Shown here: piece after piece, positions 26,820 to 35,861 of the stretch
How the letters are laid out: each line of letters begins with the position of its first letter
How positions within the stretch are numbered: position 1 is the first letter of the stretch
From: an uncultured Holophagaceae bacterium
GTDB taxonomy: Bacteria; Acidobacteriota; Holophagae; Holophagales; Holophagaceae
Direction: 5' to 3'
Length of the DNA: 57,249 nt
NCBI GenBank assembly: GCA_903927605.1
Contig: CAIYNT010000162.1
Location: 1 to 57,249 of the forward strand
Position numbers and translations under genes: made by a program
Notes under the pieces: model-generated
What the model saw: the letters and a program-made list of their open reading frames with translations, nothing else
The model's database searches: none
Told to the model about the DNA's origin: nothing

Positions 26820-28517
26820 CTATTCATCCATGCAGTAGGCGCCCACCAGGTTGTAGACGTGCATATCGAGCACCCGCTGGCTGCGGGCGGCGTCGACGTG
26901 CGCCTTCCGGATCAGGCTCAGGCAGAAGGCCATCTGGGCCTCGGTGGTGGAGGGTTTGCCGTGGAGCTGGAGCGCGAAGCGGGACAGGTCCCGCACCATG
27001 AAGTCGAAGATCTGGTCCACCGGGTCGTCGGGAACCTTCAGCAGTTCCGCGTTCTCCAGGATCAGCTGGCCGTAGACCACCAGTGTGAAGATCTCGCCCA
27101 CCGCCAGCAGGAAGTCGATGTCCTTCCGCTGCGCTTCGTCGGGTGTGGCCTTCAGCAGGAAGTCGCGGAACACCTTGATCTGCTCGCGGAAGATCCGCAC
27201 GTTGGGCAGGTCCCGGCTGGCATAGGCCTTCCGGTAGTCGTGGAACTGAATCTTGCCCAGCCCCTTGGTGGGGCCCTGGTCGAACAAGAAGTCATCGTTG
27301 GCGGCATCGAGGCGGCGCGGCACCTCCGGGTACTCCGCCGGGTTGAAGAAATAGTTCTGCATGAACTTCACGATGAGCGCGATGTTCACATGCACCGTAC
27401 CTTCGAGCTTCGGCAGGGCCCGGATGTCGCGGGTCGCCGTCTCGAAGTACATGTCCTTCTCGAAGCCCTTGGCGGCGATGACATCCCAGAGCAGATCGAT
27501 CACCTGCTCGCCCTGAGTGGTGACCTTCATTTTCACTACGGGGTTATAGAGCAGGTAGCGCCGGTCTTCTCTGGAGGCCGAGCGCAGGTAGTCCGAGGTC
27601 CGCAGCGCGAAGAGCCGCATGGCCACCAGGCGGGCATATGCGTCCAGGAACATCTGCTTCACGTGGGGGAAATCCGTCACGGGGTGGCCGTAGAGCCTCC
27701 GGCCTGACGCATGGTTGAGGGCTTCGTAGAAGGCGTGGGTGCAGATGCCGATGGTGGCCCAGCCCAGATTGTACTTGCCGATATTCACGGTGTTGAGGGA
27801 GGCGTTCCAGGCCTCGTCGCCTCGCGACAGGAGGTCCGCCTCGGTGATCGGGTAGTCGTCCAGGTTGAACTCCGCCACATAGGACTGGGTGGCGGTGATG
27901 TTCTTCACCAGCTGGAAGTTCTCGTGCTTGCTGTTCACGGCGAAGAAGACGTATTCGCCGGACTCGGGCAGACGGCCGAAGGTCGAGACCAGGGCCGCCT
28001 CGTTGCCGTTGCCGATGTAGTACTTGTCGCCCCGGGCCAAGTAGCCGCCACCGGGCTGCGGCACCAGCAGCATGTCCGTGGCATAGATGTCCGCGCCATG
28101 TTCCTTCTCGGAAAGACCGAAGGCGAAGATGGCACCCTCATCCAGGAGGGCCGCGGTGCGGCGCTTCAGAGGCTCGTTGGCGCTCATCCAGATGGGCCCC
28201 AGGCCCAGGATGCTCACCTGCCAGGTGTACCAGTAGCAGAGGCCGTAGAAGCCGAGCACCTCGTTGAACACGCATAGCCGCGAGGTATCCCAGCGACAGT
28301 CGGGACCGCCGTAGCCCTCGGGCGTGAGCAGCGTGGCGAAGATCTTCTCCCGCCGTACGAAGTCCAGGAAATCCGCATACCACACTCGGTTCTGGTCATC
28401 CTCCTTGAGGCGGCGCTTGCCCTTGGTCTCGAAGAAGGCCACGGTCTTCCGCAGGATCTCGTTCACCTTCGGATCGGGATGCTCGGCATGGAGCTGCTTC
28501 GGATTGAAGAGGAGCAT
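26820..28517 (-). CDS. acyl-CoA dehydrogenase, long (ACAD9/FadE-like)
   Basis: 565 residues. The acyl-CoA dehydrogenase fold is seen in LLTPEGYGGPDCRWDTSRLC, FAFGLSEKEHGADIYATDML (FAD/substrate motif), KYYIGNGNEAALVSTFGR, and NIGKYNLGWATIGICTHAFYEAL. The protein is about 180 residues longer than classic acyl-CoA dehydrogenases, with a helical C-terminal extension. It catalyses flavin-linked desaturation of acyl-CoA; chain length is not predictable. ATG 28517 has AGGAGG five bases upstream; a longer frame from 28547 is less likely. It appears monocistronic. Confidence 0.88.
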   Translation of the reverse strand: MLLFNPKQLHAEHPDPKVNEILRKTVAFFETKGKRRLKEDDQNRVWYADFLDFVRREKIFATLLTPEGYGGPDCRWDTSRLCVFNEVLGFYGLCYWYTWQVSILGLGPIWMSANEPLKRRTAALLDEGAIFAFGLSEKEHGADIYATDMLLVPQPGGGYLARGDKYYIGNGNEAALVSTFGRLPESGEYVFFAVNSKHENFQLVKNITATQSYVAEFNLDDYPITEADLLSRGDEAWNASLNTVNIGKYNLGWATIGICTHAFYEALNHASGRRLYGHPVTDFPHVKQMFLDAYARLVAMRLFALRTSDYLRSASREDRRYLLYNPVVKMKVTTQGEQVIDLLWDVIAAKGFEKDMYFETATRDIRALPKLEGTVHVNIALIVKFMQNYFFNPAEYPEVPRRLDAANDDFLFDQGPTKGLGKIQFHDYRKAYASRDLPNVRIFREQIKVFRDFLLKATPDEAQRKDIDFLLAVGEIFTLVVYGQLILENAELLKVPDDPVDQIFDFMVRDLSRFALQLHGKPSTTEAQMAFCLSLIRKAHVDAARSQRVLDMHVYNLVGAYCMDE

Positions 28518-28618
28518 GGCGGCCTCCTGCAAGGGCGTTCTGCGCATGGAATGGGATCGTGAAGAAAGAGTCCCAGCATCACACAGCGCGACGGGCCGTT
28601 CATCTTGTCCTTGGGTAG

Positions 28619-30391
28619 CTAGTGCTTTGCCTTATCCCCCTGATTGGCGGGAAACAAAGCCCCGATGGCCTTGACCAGGGTCGCCGTGGCCTTGAGGGTT
28701 TCCGCCCGTACGGATCCGCGCAGTTCCAGCACGGTGGGGTCCAGCGACAGCGTGAGCCCCGCAGCGGGAACCTCGGGAATGGCCGGAAGGTTCACCTCGG
28801 TGGCCCCGCCTTTGAACATCGCAGCCACCACCTGCGCGAAGTCCCGCAGGCCGCGGGGGTCGAGGTAGAGGACGAAGCGGTGGTCCCGGCCCAGATCCGG
28901 CTCCACCGCCACGATGCTCGGAGCGAGTCCCTCCGGCGCCTTCTGGAGCGTGTCCAGCCTGGCCTTGAGCAGCTCGGGACCACCCAGCACCGCCAGCACC
29001 TGGTGCTCGTCCAGCGCTCCCATGGACATCTGGATGGCATCGCCGCCGAAGATCATGGCCATGGCCGCGCGATACGAGGCGGTGGCGGGATCGTCGCCCT
29101 TCTGGCTCAGCCGGGTGGTCACGCCGCAACTCGGCACACCGGGCAGGATGTCGCGGGAAAACGCGACGGCCGCATCCATCCCCAGCTCCTGGAAGAAGGC
29201 ACTCTGAGCCAGGCTGGTTTCTTCTGTGGCGGCCAGGTAGGCCTTGCTGTCGGTCACGCGCACCAGTGAGGTCAGGCCACTCAGCAGGGACCCGCGCGGC
29301 ACGGGCGCCGAGAACGTGCCCGCCACCGAGCGCGCCAGGCTGTTCTGCGCCTCCAGGGCTTTCTGCAGGCGGGCCAGGGTCGCGGGCTGGACCTTGCCCG
29401 CCGTGTCGAGCGTCTCGAGGAAGGCCGACTGGAAATCGACCAGACCGCTCCATTCCCCGCCGAGGGCCAGGGCGAAGTCCGACGTGGCCAGCCCCTTCAA
29501 GGGGTGGCCCGCCACCGGCGTCAGGGATGCCAGTTCCCGGCTGAGCGGACTGCCGGGGCTGAGCAGAGCTTGGGCCTCGAACATCAAGCCGCCGTCTTCG
29601 GAGACATCCAGACTGCCCAGGACGTGATGCACACTGGTCTTGGCCAGCTCCGCCCACCGGTCGAACTTGCCCTGGAAGCGCGACACCAACTTGGACGTCG
29701 GCACGGCAGGCTTCCCGCCCTCCTTGGGCTCCGCGGGAGTGCGCTTGAAGGCCTGCCCCGCCGCCTGAGCCGCTTCCTCGATGGCCGCCTTGGTGGCCAC
29801 CACACTGACATCGTGCCGTTCCAACCAGGCCGCGTAGGGAGCCAGCTCGGCCGCGAGGGTGCCGGCGGGTTTCTTGAAGGCCGCAAGGCAAGCCTCGCTG
29901 TCGGCCACCACCAGGTACCCGGCCGTGGCGGTGCCAAACCAGGCGGTTGGAGCCAGTGCCTTGGCCGGTGTCTTCCCCTTCGCTTTGGAGGTGCTCACAG
30001 GGGCTTCCCAGGTCCATACGCCGCCTGTTCCCGTGGGTTTCAGCCCCTTGAGAACGGCCTTGGGGTCCTTCGCGGGCACCAGCCAGGCCCAGGTTTCAGC
30101 CGCGCCGGAGGCCCGGAGAGAAACCCGGAGGAGAGGCCCTGGTCCAAGCCGGGCGGGATCGATTCCCGTCTGGCCCTTGAGCCTCAGGAAGCCCTCCTTC
30201 CCCCCGAAGGGACCCGCGACCTTGGACCACTTCGCCTCCAGGCGCTTGACGTCGGGGTAGTACACCACCGCCTGGGCCTGGGCCGGGATCAGCGCCAGCA
30301 CGCGGGCTGCGGACTTGGCCGGAGCCTGGGCCACAGCCCCCGCCGACAGGGTGAGCAGGACTGGAACAGCCAGCAGGTGCGAGACACGCAT
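28619..30391 (-). CDS. secreted protein of unknown function (DUF3352-like)
   Basis: 590 residues with a clear signal peptide (MRVSHLLAVPVLLTLSAGAVAQ). The mature part starts ALIPAQAQAVVYYPDVKRLEAKW, resembling the beginning of DUF3352-type proteins, where a substrate-like 'P..a.a.v.v' strand opens the domain. Repeated alpha/beta segments follow but no catalytic motif or membrane helix. The location is probably periplasm or outer membrane. The assignment to the family is weak. The gene lies upstream of the acyl-CoA dehydrogenase on the same strand, 101 bases away, and is divergent from the methyltransferase gene. Confidence 0.75.
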   Translation of the reverse strand: MRVSHLLAVPVLLTLSAGAVAQAPAKSAARVLALIPAQAQAVVYYPDVKRLEAKWSKVAGPFGGKEGFLRLKGQTGIDPARLGPGPLLRVSLRASGAAETWAWLVPAKDPKAVLKGLKPTGTGGVWTWEAPVSTSKAKGKTPAKALAPTAWFGTATAGYLVVADSEACLAAFKKPAGTLAAELAPYAAWLERHDVSVVATKAAIEEAAQAAGQAFKRTPAEPKEGGKPAVPTSKLVSRFQGKFDRWAELAKTSVHHVLGSLDVSEDGGLMFEAQALLSPGSPLSRELASLTPVAGHPLKGLATSDFALALGGEWSGLVDFQSAFLETLDTAGKVQPATLARLQKALEAQNSLARSVAGTFSAPVPRGSLLSGLTSLVRVTDSKAYLAATEETSLAQSAFFQELGMDAAVAFSRDILPGVPSCGVTTRLSQKGDDPATASYRAAMAMIFGGDAIQMSMGALDEHQVLAVLGGPELLKARLDTLQKAPEGLAPSIVAVEPDLGRDHRFVLYLDPRGLRDFAQVVAAMFKGGATEVNLPAIPEVPAAGLTLSLDPTVLELRGSVRAETLKATATLVKAIGALFPANQGDKAKH

Positions 30392-30492
30392 GGATTCCCC
30401 CGGGGATCCGCCATCCTTGCAGGATGCCCAAGCACCTGCAAGCCGCAGGAAAGGCTCCCCACCGCAGCGCCTGCCGCCCGATAAGATGAACC

Positions 30493-33400
30493 ATGCCCCT
30501 GACGCTGCCCGCTTTCATCGCCCGCTGGCGGGACTCCTACGGTCCCGAGCGCGGCAACATGCAGCTCTTCCTCCAGGAACTGACCCAGGTGCTGGGACTG
30601 CCGACGCCCGAACCCACGGGCCCCGCCAGCGAGTACTGCTTCGAGAAGCAGGTGCCGAACTACACGCCCGATGGCCGGTTCACCAAGAACTACATGGATC
30701 TCTACAAGGCCGAGTGTTTCATTCTGGAGGCCAAGCGCACCCCCGATGCCCTGCGGGCGAAGCACGAAGCGCAGAGCGGCGTGGGTGGCGGAGGCGGCAA
30801 GGGCAAGCGGCCCACGGTCCATGCGCCGGCCCTGCCGGGCCTGGTGGAAGAACCCCGCGTCGAAGGCTACCGCGCCCAGGCCACCTACGACGCCCGGCTG
30901 GAAACCGCCTTCATCCAGGGCATCCGCTACGCCATGGCCCTGGGCCTGCAGGGACCGCCGCCGCCCTTCCTCATCGTCTGCGACATTGGCCACAGCTTCC
31001 ACCTCTGGAACCGCTACGACCCCAAGGCCGGCGGCGGCTACGGCGGCTTCGGCGCCCGGCGCATCATCGCGCTCGAAGAGCTGGAGCAGCCTGAGATCCA
31101 GCAGCTCTTCCGCGACATCTGGACGAACCCGAAAGCCCTCGACACCAGCCGCCGCATCGCCCAAGTCACCCGCGGCATCGCCGGGGAGCTGGGCGGCCTC
31201 GCCAAGGAACTGCGCAGTACCACGCGAAGCAAAGAAGAAATCGCGCACTTCCTCATGCGCTGCGTCTTCACCTGCTTCGCCGAGGACATCAACCTGCTGC
31301 CGGGCAAGCCCTTCACCGAGGGCCTGCTCCAGCTGGAAAAAGATCCCGATCAGGCCGTGACCTTCCTCCGCGACTGGTGGCAGGTCATGGATGAGGGCGG
31401 CAAGTGGGGCTGGAAGCGGGTGCTGCGCTTCAACGGCAGCCTGTTCAAGGATCTCTCCGTGCCGCCCCTGTCCCAGCGCCAGCTCGCCCTGCTGCGCATG
31501 GCCGCCGAAAAGGACTGGCGGGAGGTGGAGCCCGCCATCTTCGGCACCCTGCTGGAAAGTGCGCTGGACGCCGACGAGCGTCACCGCCTGGGCGCCCACT
31601 ACACACCCCGGGCCTACATCCAGCGCCTGGTGGATGCCACCTTCGGCAACGCTCTGCGCGAGCAGTGGACCGCCATCGAAGCTGACCTCGCGAAGCTGCT
31701 GGAACCGGGCCATGAAGCCGGAGCCGCTGAGGGGGCCGTGGTCGCCGCCAAGGCCAAGCTGCACGCCTTCCACGACGAGCTGGCGGGCCTGCGCTTCCTC
31801 GATCCCGCCTGCGGCAGCGGCAACTTCCTGTACGTGGCCTTCGACACCTTGAAGCGGCTCGAAGGCGAAGTGCTGCAGCGCCTCGAAGACCTGGGCGAAG
31901 GGTTCTCGGCCTTCGACCTGTCCCACGAGCGCATCTCGCCCGCCCAGTTCAAGGGCATCGAGCTCGATCCCTGGGCCGCGGGCATCGCCGAGCTGGTGCT
32001 GTGGATCGCGCACCTGCAGTGGTTCCGCCGCCGCCATCCCGCGGGCGATCCGCCCGAGCCCGTGCTGCAGAACTACGGCAGCATCGAGCAGCGCGACGCC
32101 GTGCTGGCCTGCGATGGCGAAGAGGTCACGGGGGATAGCCGCTGGGATGGCAAGACCCACAAGGTGGATGCCCGGGGCCGCTCGGTGCCCGACGGCGGCG
32201 CCCGGGTGCCAACCACGCGGCTGCTCAACCCCCGGCCAGCGCCCTGGCCGGTGGCGGACTACATAATTGGCAACCCGCCCTTCCTGGGCAACGCCTCGCT
32301 GCTGGGTGAGCTGGGCGTGGGCTACACGGAGGCCCTGCGCGCCGCCTATCCCGCCGTGCCCGACACCGTGGATTTCGTCCTCTACTGGTGGCACCGCGCC
32401 GCGCTGGAGGTGCGCGCAGGCTGTGCCCGCCGCTTCGGCCTCATCACCACCAACAGCCTCAGCCAGGTGCGCCAGCGCGGCGTGGTGGCGTTCCACTGCG
32501 GCGCTGACTCAGAAACCACCGCAAGTATCGGTGTTCATCGGAAGGCCTCGGTGGTTCCAAAGAAAGACAAATTAGCCACGGATGAACACGACCTAAGATC
32601 CCCGACAACGCACGCGTTGGCGGGGGGATTCACACGGATCAAGACACCGCCGCTGAAACTGCTCTGGGCCATTCCCGATCATCCCTGGCACGGCGGCGGC
32701 GCGGCGGTGCGCATCGCCATGACCGTGGGTGGGCTGGCGGGTGCGCCCGTGCTGGCCCGCGTCGTCACCGAACCCCGCACGCCTGATCCCGAACACGCCG
32801 CCGAAGGGCTGGTGATCGAGGAACGCGTTGTGGATCGCATCCACGAGGATCTGAGCGGCGGGGCGCGGGTGGCGGAGGCGACAGCGTTGAAGGCCAATGA
32901 TGGGGTCTGCACACCAGGCGTCAAACTTCATGGCGCAGGCTTCATTGTAACACCCACACAGTGGACTGATTGGAAGCGACCCCCCGTAGTGCATCCTTAT
33001 CGCAACGGACGAGACCTCGTGGATCAACCCCGAAATGTTATGGTCATCGACCTCTACGGACTAACAGAAGAACAAGTCCGCAAGGCGTACCCAGCGATCT
33101 ACCAGCACGTGCTACTAACCGTGAAGCCCGAACGGGAACAGAACAATCGAGAAATTAGAAGGAGGAATTGGTGGCTGTTTGGTGAACCCAATCCAGGGCT
33201 CCACCAAATGCTTCATGGTCTTGTCCGCTATATCGCCACACCTGAAACCACTAAGCACCGTGTCTTCCAGTTTCTTGATGGGGCCACGGTCCCCGACAAC
33301 ATGGTCATCGTCATTGCCAGTGCCGATGCCTTCCACCTAGGCGTCCTCAGTAGCCGTATCCACACGATCTGGGCACTGGCGGCGGGCGCGATGCTTGGCG

Positions 33401-33831
33401 TGGGCAACACGCCACGCTATTCCAAAACACGTTGCTTCGATCCCTTCCCTTTCCCCGCAGTCACCAAAGCTCAAGCGGCGCAGGTTAGCGATCTCGCCGA
33501 GGAGCTGGACCAGCACCGCAAGCTGGCTCAGACAGCGGGTATTGGCCTCATCACCCAATACAACCTGCTGGAGCGCCTGCGCAGCGGCGAGGCGCTCACG
33601 GCCAAGGAACAGGCATTGGACGCGAAGGGCCTGGTGAGCCTGCTGCTGGACCTGCACCGCAAGTTGGACGCCGCCGTGGCGCAAGCCTACGGCTGGCCGG
33701 TGGAGCTGTCCGACGCCGAGATCCTCGAACGCCTGGTGGCGCTGAATCACGACCGCGCCGCCGAAGAAGCCACCGGCACCATCCGCTGGCTGCGACCCGA
33801 GTACCAGGTCGGGCGATCCTTCCAGGGTTGA
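30493..33831 (+). CDS. MmeI-like (type IIL/IIG) fused restriction-methyltransferase with an in-frame repeat insert
   Basis: 1112 residues. N-terminal nuclease motif D69-x9-E79-A-K81 (in MDLYKAECFILEAK) has the spacing of the D-x9-ExK motif of MmeI. A helical spacer follows (about 200-290). The methyltransferase has ADERHRLGAHYTPRAYIQRL, motif I LDPACGSGNF near residue 436, and motif IV IIGNPPFLGN near 594. Residues about 668-716 are an in-frame insert unlike the family, just before PPLKLLWAIPDHPWH. A target-recognition domain (about 795-990) with visibly different codon use and lower GC follows, then a family-like C-terminal helical domain. The one polypeptide would both cut and methylate one strand. 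No separate restriction or specificity gene is near. Whether it is active with the insert is unknown. Confidence 0.9.
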   Translation: MPLTLPAFIARWRDSYGPERGNMQLFLQELTQVLGLPTPEPTGPASEYCFEKQVPNYTPDGRFTKNYMDLYKAECFILEAKRTPDALRAKHEAQSGVGGGGGKGKRPTVHAPALPGLVEEPRVEGYRAQATYDARLETAFIQGIRYAMALGLQGPPPPFLIVCDIGHSFHLWNRYDPKAGGGYGGFGARRIIALEELEQPEIQQLFRDIWTNPKALDTSRRIAQVTRGIAGELGGLAKELRSTTRSKEEIAHFLMRCVFTCFAEDINLLPGKPFTEGLLQLEKDPDQAVTFLRDWWQVMDEGGKWGWKRVLRFNGSLFKDLSVPPLSQRQLALLRMAAEKDWREVEPAIFGTLLESALDADERHRLGAHYTPRAYIQRLVDATFGNALREQWTAIEADLAKLLEPGHEAGAAEGAVVAAKAKLHAFHDELAGLRFLDPACGSGNFLYVAFDTLKRLEGEVLQRLEDLGEGFSAFDLSHERISPAQFKGIELDPWAAGIAELVLWIAHLQWFRRRHPAGDPPEPVLQNYGSIEQRDAVLACDGEEVTGDSRWDGKTHKVDARGRSVPDGGARVPTTRLLNPRPAPWPVADYIIGNPPFLGNASLLGELGVGYTEALRAAYPAVPDTVDFVLYWWHRAALEVRAGCARRFGLITTNSLSQVRQRGVVAFHCGADSETTASIGVHRKASVVPKKDKLATDEHDLRSPTTHALAGGFTRIKTPPLKLLWAIPDHPWHGGGAAVRIAMTVGGLAGAPVLARVVTEPRTPDPEHAAEGLVIEERVVDRIHEDLSGGARVAEATALKANDGVCTPGVKLHGAGFIVTPTQWTDWKRPPVVHPYRNGRDLVDQPRNVMVIDLYGLTEEQVRKAYPAIYQHVLLTVKPEREQNNREIRRRNWWLFGEPNPGLHQMLHGLVRYIATPETTKHRVFQFLDGATVPDNMVIVIASADAFHLGVLSSRIHTIWALAAGAMLGVGNTPRYSKTRCFDPFPFPAVTKAQAAQVSDLAEELDQHRKLAQTAGIGLITQYNLLERLRSGEALTAKEQALDAKGLVSLLLDLHRKLDAAVAQAYGWPVELSDAEILERLVALNHDRAAEEATGTIRWLRPEYQVGRSFQG
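32494..32640. repeat. palindromic repeat inserted in frame in the methyltransferase gene
   Basis: The stretch holds ATCGGTGTTCATCGG (32527-32541) and an opposite-strand copy CCACGGATGAACACG (32576-32590), then an imperfect hairpin 32598-32629 (ATCCCC...GGGGAT with CAACGC/GCGTTG), then CACGGATCAAG. Very similar sequence, ACCACCGATGAACACCGATG, occurs 3' of the gene at about 33889-33908. The insert is open in the gene's frame, encoding about 49 residues. Confidence 0.75.
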
Positions 33832-33840
33832 AGCGAAAAG

Positions 33841-34191
33841 GAATCACCGCCAAGACGCCAAAGCGCCAAGAAAAGAAAAACCTTTGCAACCACCGATGAA
33901 CACCGATGAACTCCGATAAAGCCACGCCTGGTTTTCGGGAGACATCAGCCCAATCCTTTTCAATTCAAAAAGCTGAAACCACGGATTCCACGGATTTCAC
34001 GGATTAGGCGCCGCCCCATCGAGCATGGGCCCGCCAGAGGCGGCTTCCGGCCCCGCCGGAAGTGATCCCGGGGGCGCCTGCACCGCGTCCCAAAAAGCGC
34101 GGGTCAGGCGCCCCCGGGATACAGCCCATGCTTCCGAAGCGGACGCTTCCTTGCACTTCTTCGTGGTCTTTCTGTCTTCGTGGTGATTCTT
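33841..34191. repeat. 351-base palindrome-rich spacer with inverted ends
   Basis: No gene is visible. The ends are imperfect inverted copies: GAATCACCGCCAAGACGCC at 33841 and CTTCGTGGTGATTC ending at 34191. Inside lie ACCACCGATGAACACCGATG (about 33889-33908), CCACGGATTCCACGGATTTC (about 33979), and a hairpin run: CCCAT/ATGGG (34015-34029), CCGCC/GGCGG (34031-34043), CTTCCGGC/GCCGGAAG (34044-34062), and a perfect 16-bp stem 34065-34080 with 34105-34120 enclosing a smaller stem. It resembles a non-autonomous miniature element or a nested set of them. No target-site duplication is evident. Confidence 0.65.
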
Positions 34192-34229
34192 TGTTTTTTC
34201 AAAATTAATCCGTCCGAAGCCTGCTGGTC

Positions 34230-35042
34230 TCAGCGTCCCAGCCCGGCCTCGAAGGCGCGCAGGGCGAGCAGGAAGGCTTCGGGCGCATCCCACATGATCC
34301 AGTGCTTGGCGGTGGGGAAGTGGATCACCCGGAACGCAGGCAGGTCCTTGAAGCCGTACTGGGCCAGGGTCGCGGCCTCTTTCGTGGGGTCCGCTGCCCC
34401 GGGGCCCGAGGCCAGCTGCAGCACGGGCAGGCGCAGCTGCGCCTGGCGGGCGTTCAAGGGATCCCTGGCCATGGCCCGCAAGTAGGCCTGGAGGGCCGGC
34501 ACGGGCACTTTCAGGGCATCGGCCACCAGCCGCTGAGTCTGCGCCGGTCCGGTGGTCATCAGGGCGAAGAAGACCCCCAGCGCCGGAGCGGGATCCTTGG
34601 TCAGGGCGACGGCGGTGGGTTCCAGATAGGCCTCGGGAATGGCGCTCAGGAAGCTATCGACGAGGATCAATCCCCGGAAGGCGCTGGGGTCTTCAAGCAC
34701 GGCTCGGGCGGCGATGGGGCCGCCCATGGAATGCCCCACCACCAGGCAGGGCGCCAGGCCTTCTTTCCGCACCAGGGCGGCCAGATCCTTGGCCAATGCA
34801 CCGAAGTCAGCACGTCCGTCCACGACCGTCGGGCTTGGGCTTCCACCGCTGCCTGGGAGATCCACGCTCAGCACCGTGTGGTCTCGGGCAAGTTCTGCGG
34901 CCACGCCCGTCCACACCTCCTTGTTCCCGCCGAACCCGTGGATCAGCAGGATGCCGGGGCCGGTGCCGAGCTTCTGGAAGGTCAGGCCTGCGGAATGAAG
35001 ACAGAGGGCGATGAGACAAATGAACAGCGCGCGGCCACGCAT
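34230..35042 (-). CDS. exported alpha/beta hydrolase
   Basis: 270 residues with an N-terminal signal-like helix (ALFICLIALCLHSAG). Alpha/beta hydrolase landmarks: LLIHGFGGNKEVW (oxyanion HG), VVGHSMGGPIAARA with the nucleophile Ser in GHSMG, LILVDSFLSAIP, and a C-terminal AKHWIMWDAPEAFL containing the catalytic His. An acid residue is likely in the LASGPGAAD strand region. Substrate unknown; esterase or similar. It is 42 bases downstream of the DinB gene on the same strand and may share its transcript. Confidence 0.88.
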   Translation of the reverse strand: MRGRALFICLIALCLHSAGLTFQKLGTGPGILLIHGFGGNKEVWTGVAAELARDHTVLSVDLPGSGGSPSPTVVDGRADFGALAKDLAALVRKEGLAPCLVVGHSMGGPIAARAVLEDPSAFRGLILVDSFLSAIPEAYLEPTAVALTKDPAPALGVFFALMTTGPAQTQRLVADALKVPVPALQAYLRAMARDPLNARQAQLRLPVLQLASGPGAADPTKEAATLAQYGFKDLPAFRVIHFPTAKHWIMWDAPEAFLLALRAFEAGLGR

Positions 35043-35084
35043 GGCAACCTCCAGGACACGGCCAACCGGGATTGAAGCGTGGGG

Positions 35085-35606
35085 TCAAACCTTCGGCGCT
35101 TCGAGTCCGAATTCGGCCCAGCCTTCTTTGGTGGGTCCGTAGGTGCTGGGCACGTGGAGGCCCGCCTGGCGCATGAGGACGGTCATCTGGCCCCGGTGGT
35201 GGGTCTGGTGGCTGACGAGGACGTACAACGCGAAGGCGCCGGTCCAGGTCTCGCCGTAGAGGCTGAAGTTCCGGCCCAGTTCGGTGTTGCTCCAGCTGCC
35301 GATGTGATCCAGCAGCGACTCGCTTACGGCGCGGTAGCTGGCTGAGATCTCGGCCATGGTGGGGGGCGGTGGCGAGGCGATGAAGCCGTCGGCGCCAAGC
35401 CCCACGGGCCCCTTCACCTTGAGGCCCAGGTTCTGGGGCAGTTCCAGCACGGTCTCCACCAGGTGCCAGGCCAGGCGTCGCAGGTCGCGGTGCTGGGCGT
35501 CCACGGCCTGATGGGCCGCCGCATCGGGAATGGCCGCGAAGACCGCCATGGTCTTTTCCGCTTCCTGCTGCCAGATGGTCTTGAAGTCGTCCACGCGACG
35601 GAACAT
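35085..35606 (-). CDS. DinB-family protein
   Basis: 173 residues. DinB motifs: RRLAWHLVETVLELP (first His) and FALYVLVSHQTHHRGQMTVLMRQ (HxxHHRGQ-type paired His), followed by VPSTYGP, common in this subgroup. A putative metal-dependent enzyme of unknown substrate. ATG 35606 has AGGAGG five bases upstream; the longer frame to 35732 is rejected. A degenerate copy of parts of this gene lies at 38003-38108. Confidence 0.9.
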   Translation of the reverse strand: MFRRVDDFKTIWQQEAEKTMAVFAAIPDAAAHQAVDAQHRDLRRLAWHLVETVLELPQNLGLKVKGPVGLGADGFIASPPPPTMAEISASYRAVSESLLDHIGSWSNTELGRNFSLYGETWTGAFALYVLVSHQTHHRGQMTVLMRQAGLHVPSTYGPTKEGWAEFGLEAPKV

Positions 35607-35861
35607 GCTTGCCTCCTGGAAGATCCCCGGCAGCATAGCGCAAGGTCCGAGCGTGTGGGAGAAAGGCCTCCTGTCCGCTCGCCTGTTCAGTAGTCTGATC
35701 CACCTGAGGCCTGGACTGGCCCGGCTCCCCATATCGGGTGGAACTCATGGAAGCTGATCTACCGACCGAACCCTGGAGCAACCCCCGACGTACCCGCTTC
35801 CTCAAAGAGTCGTGATGGCCATGATCTCGACAACCAACCTGGATTCACTCGAGGCCCTGAG

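Noticed and set aside
32228..32255. Perfect hairpin CCGGCCAG/CTGGCCGG in the methyltransferase gene
   Set aside because: The encoded residues precede NPPF and align with the normal family sequence, so this palindrome is likely coincidental.
30289..32496. 735-codon frame antisense to the methyltransferase gene
   Set aside because: Its composition is a complement of the GC-rich coding strand and it ends at the repeat insert where the coding bias stops.
33841..34006. CRISPR array from repeated GATGAACAC/CACGGATT units
   Set aside because: Units are short, irregular, inverted as well as direct, and lack spacers of constant length; no cas genes are present.
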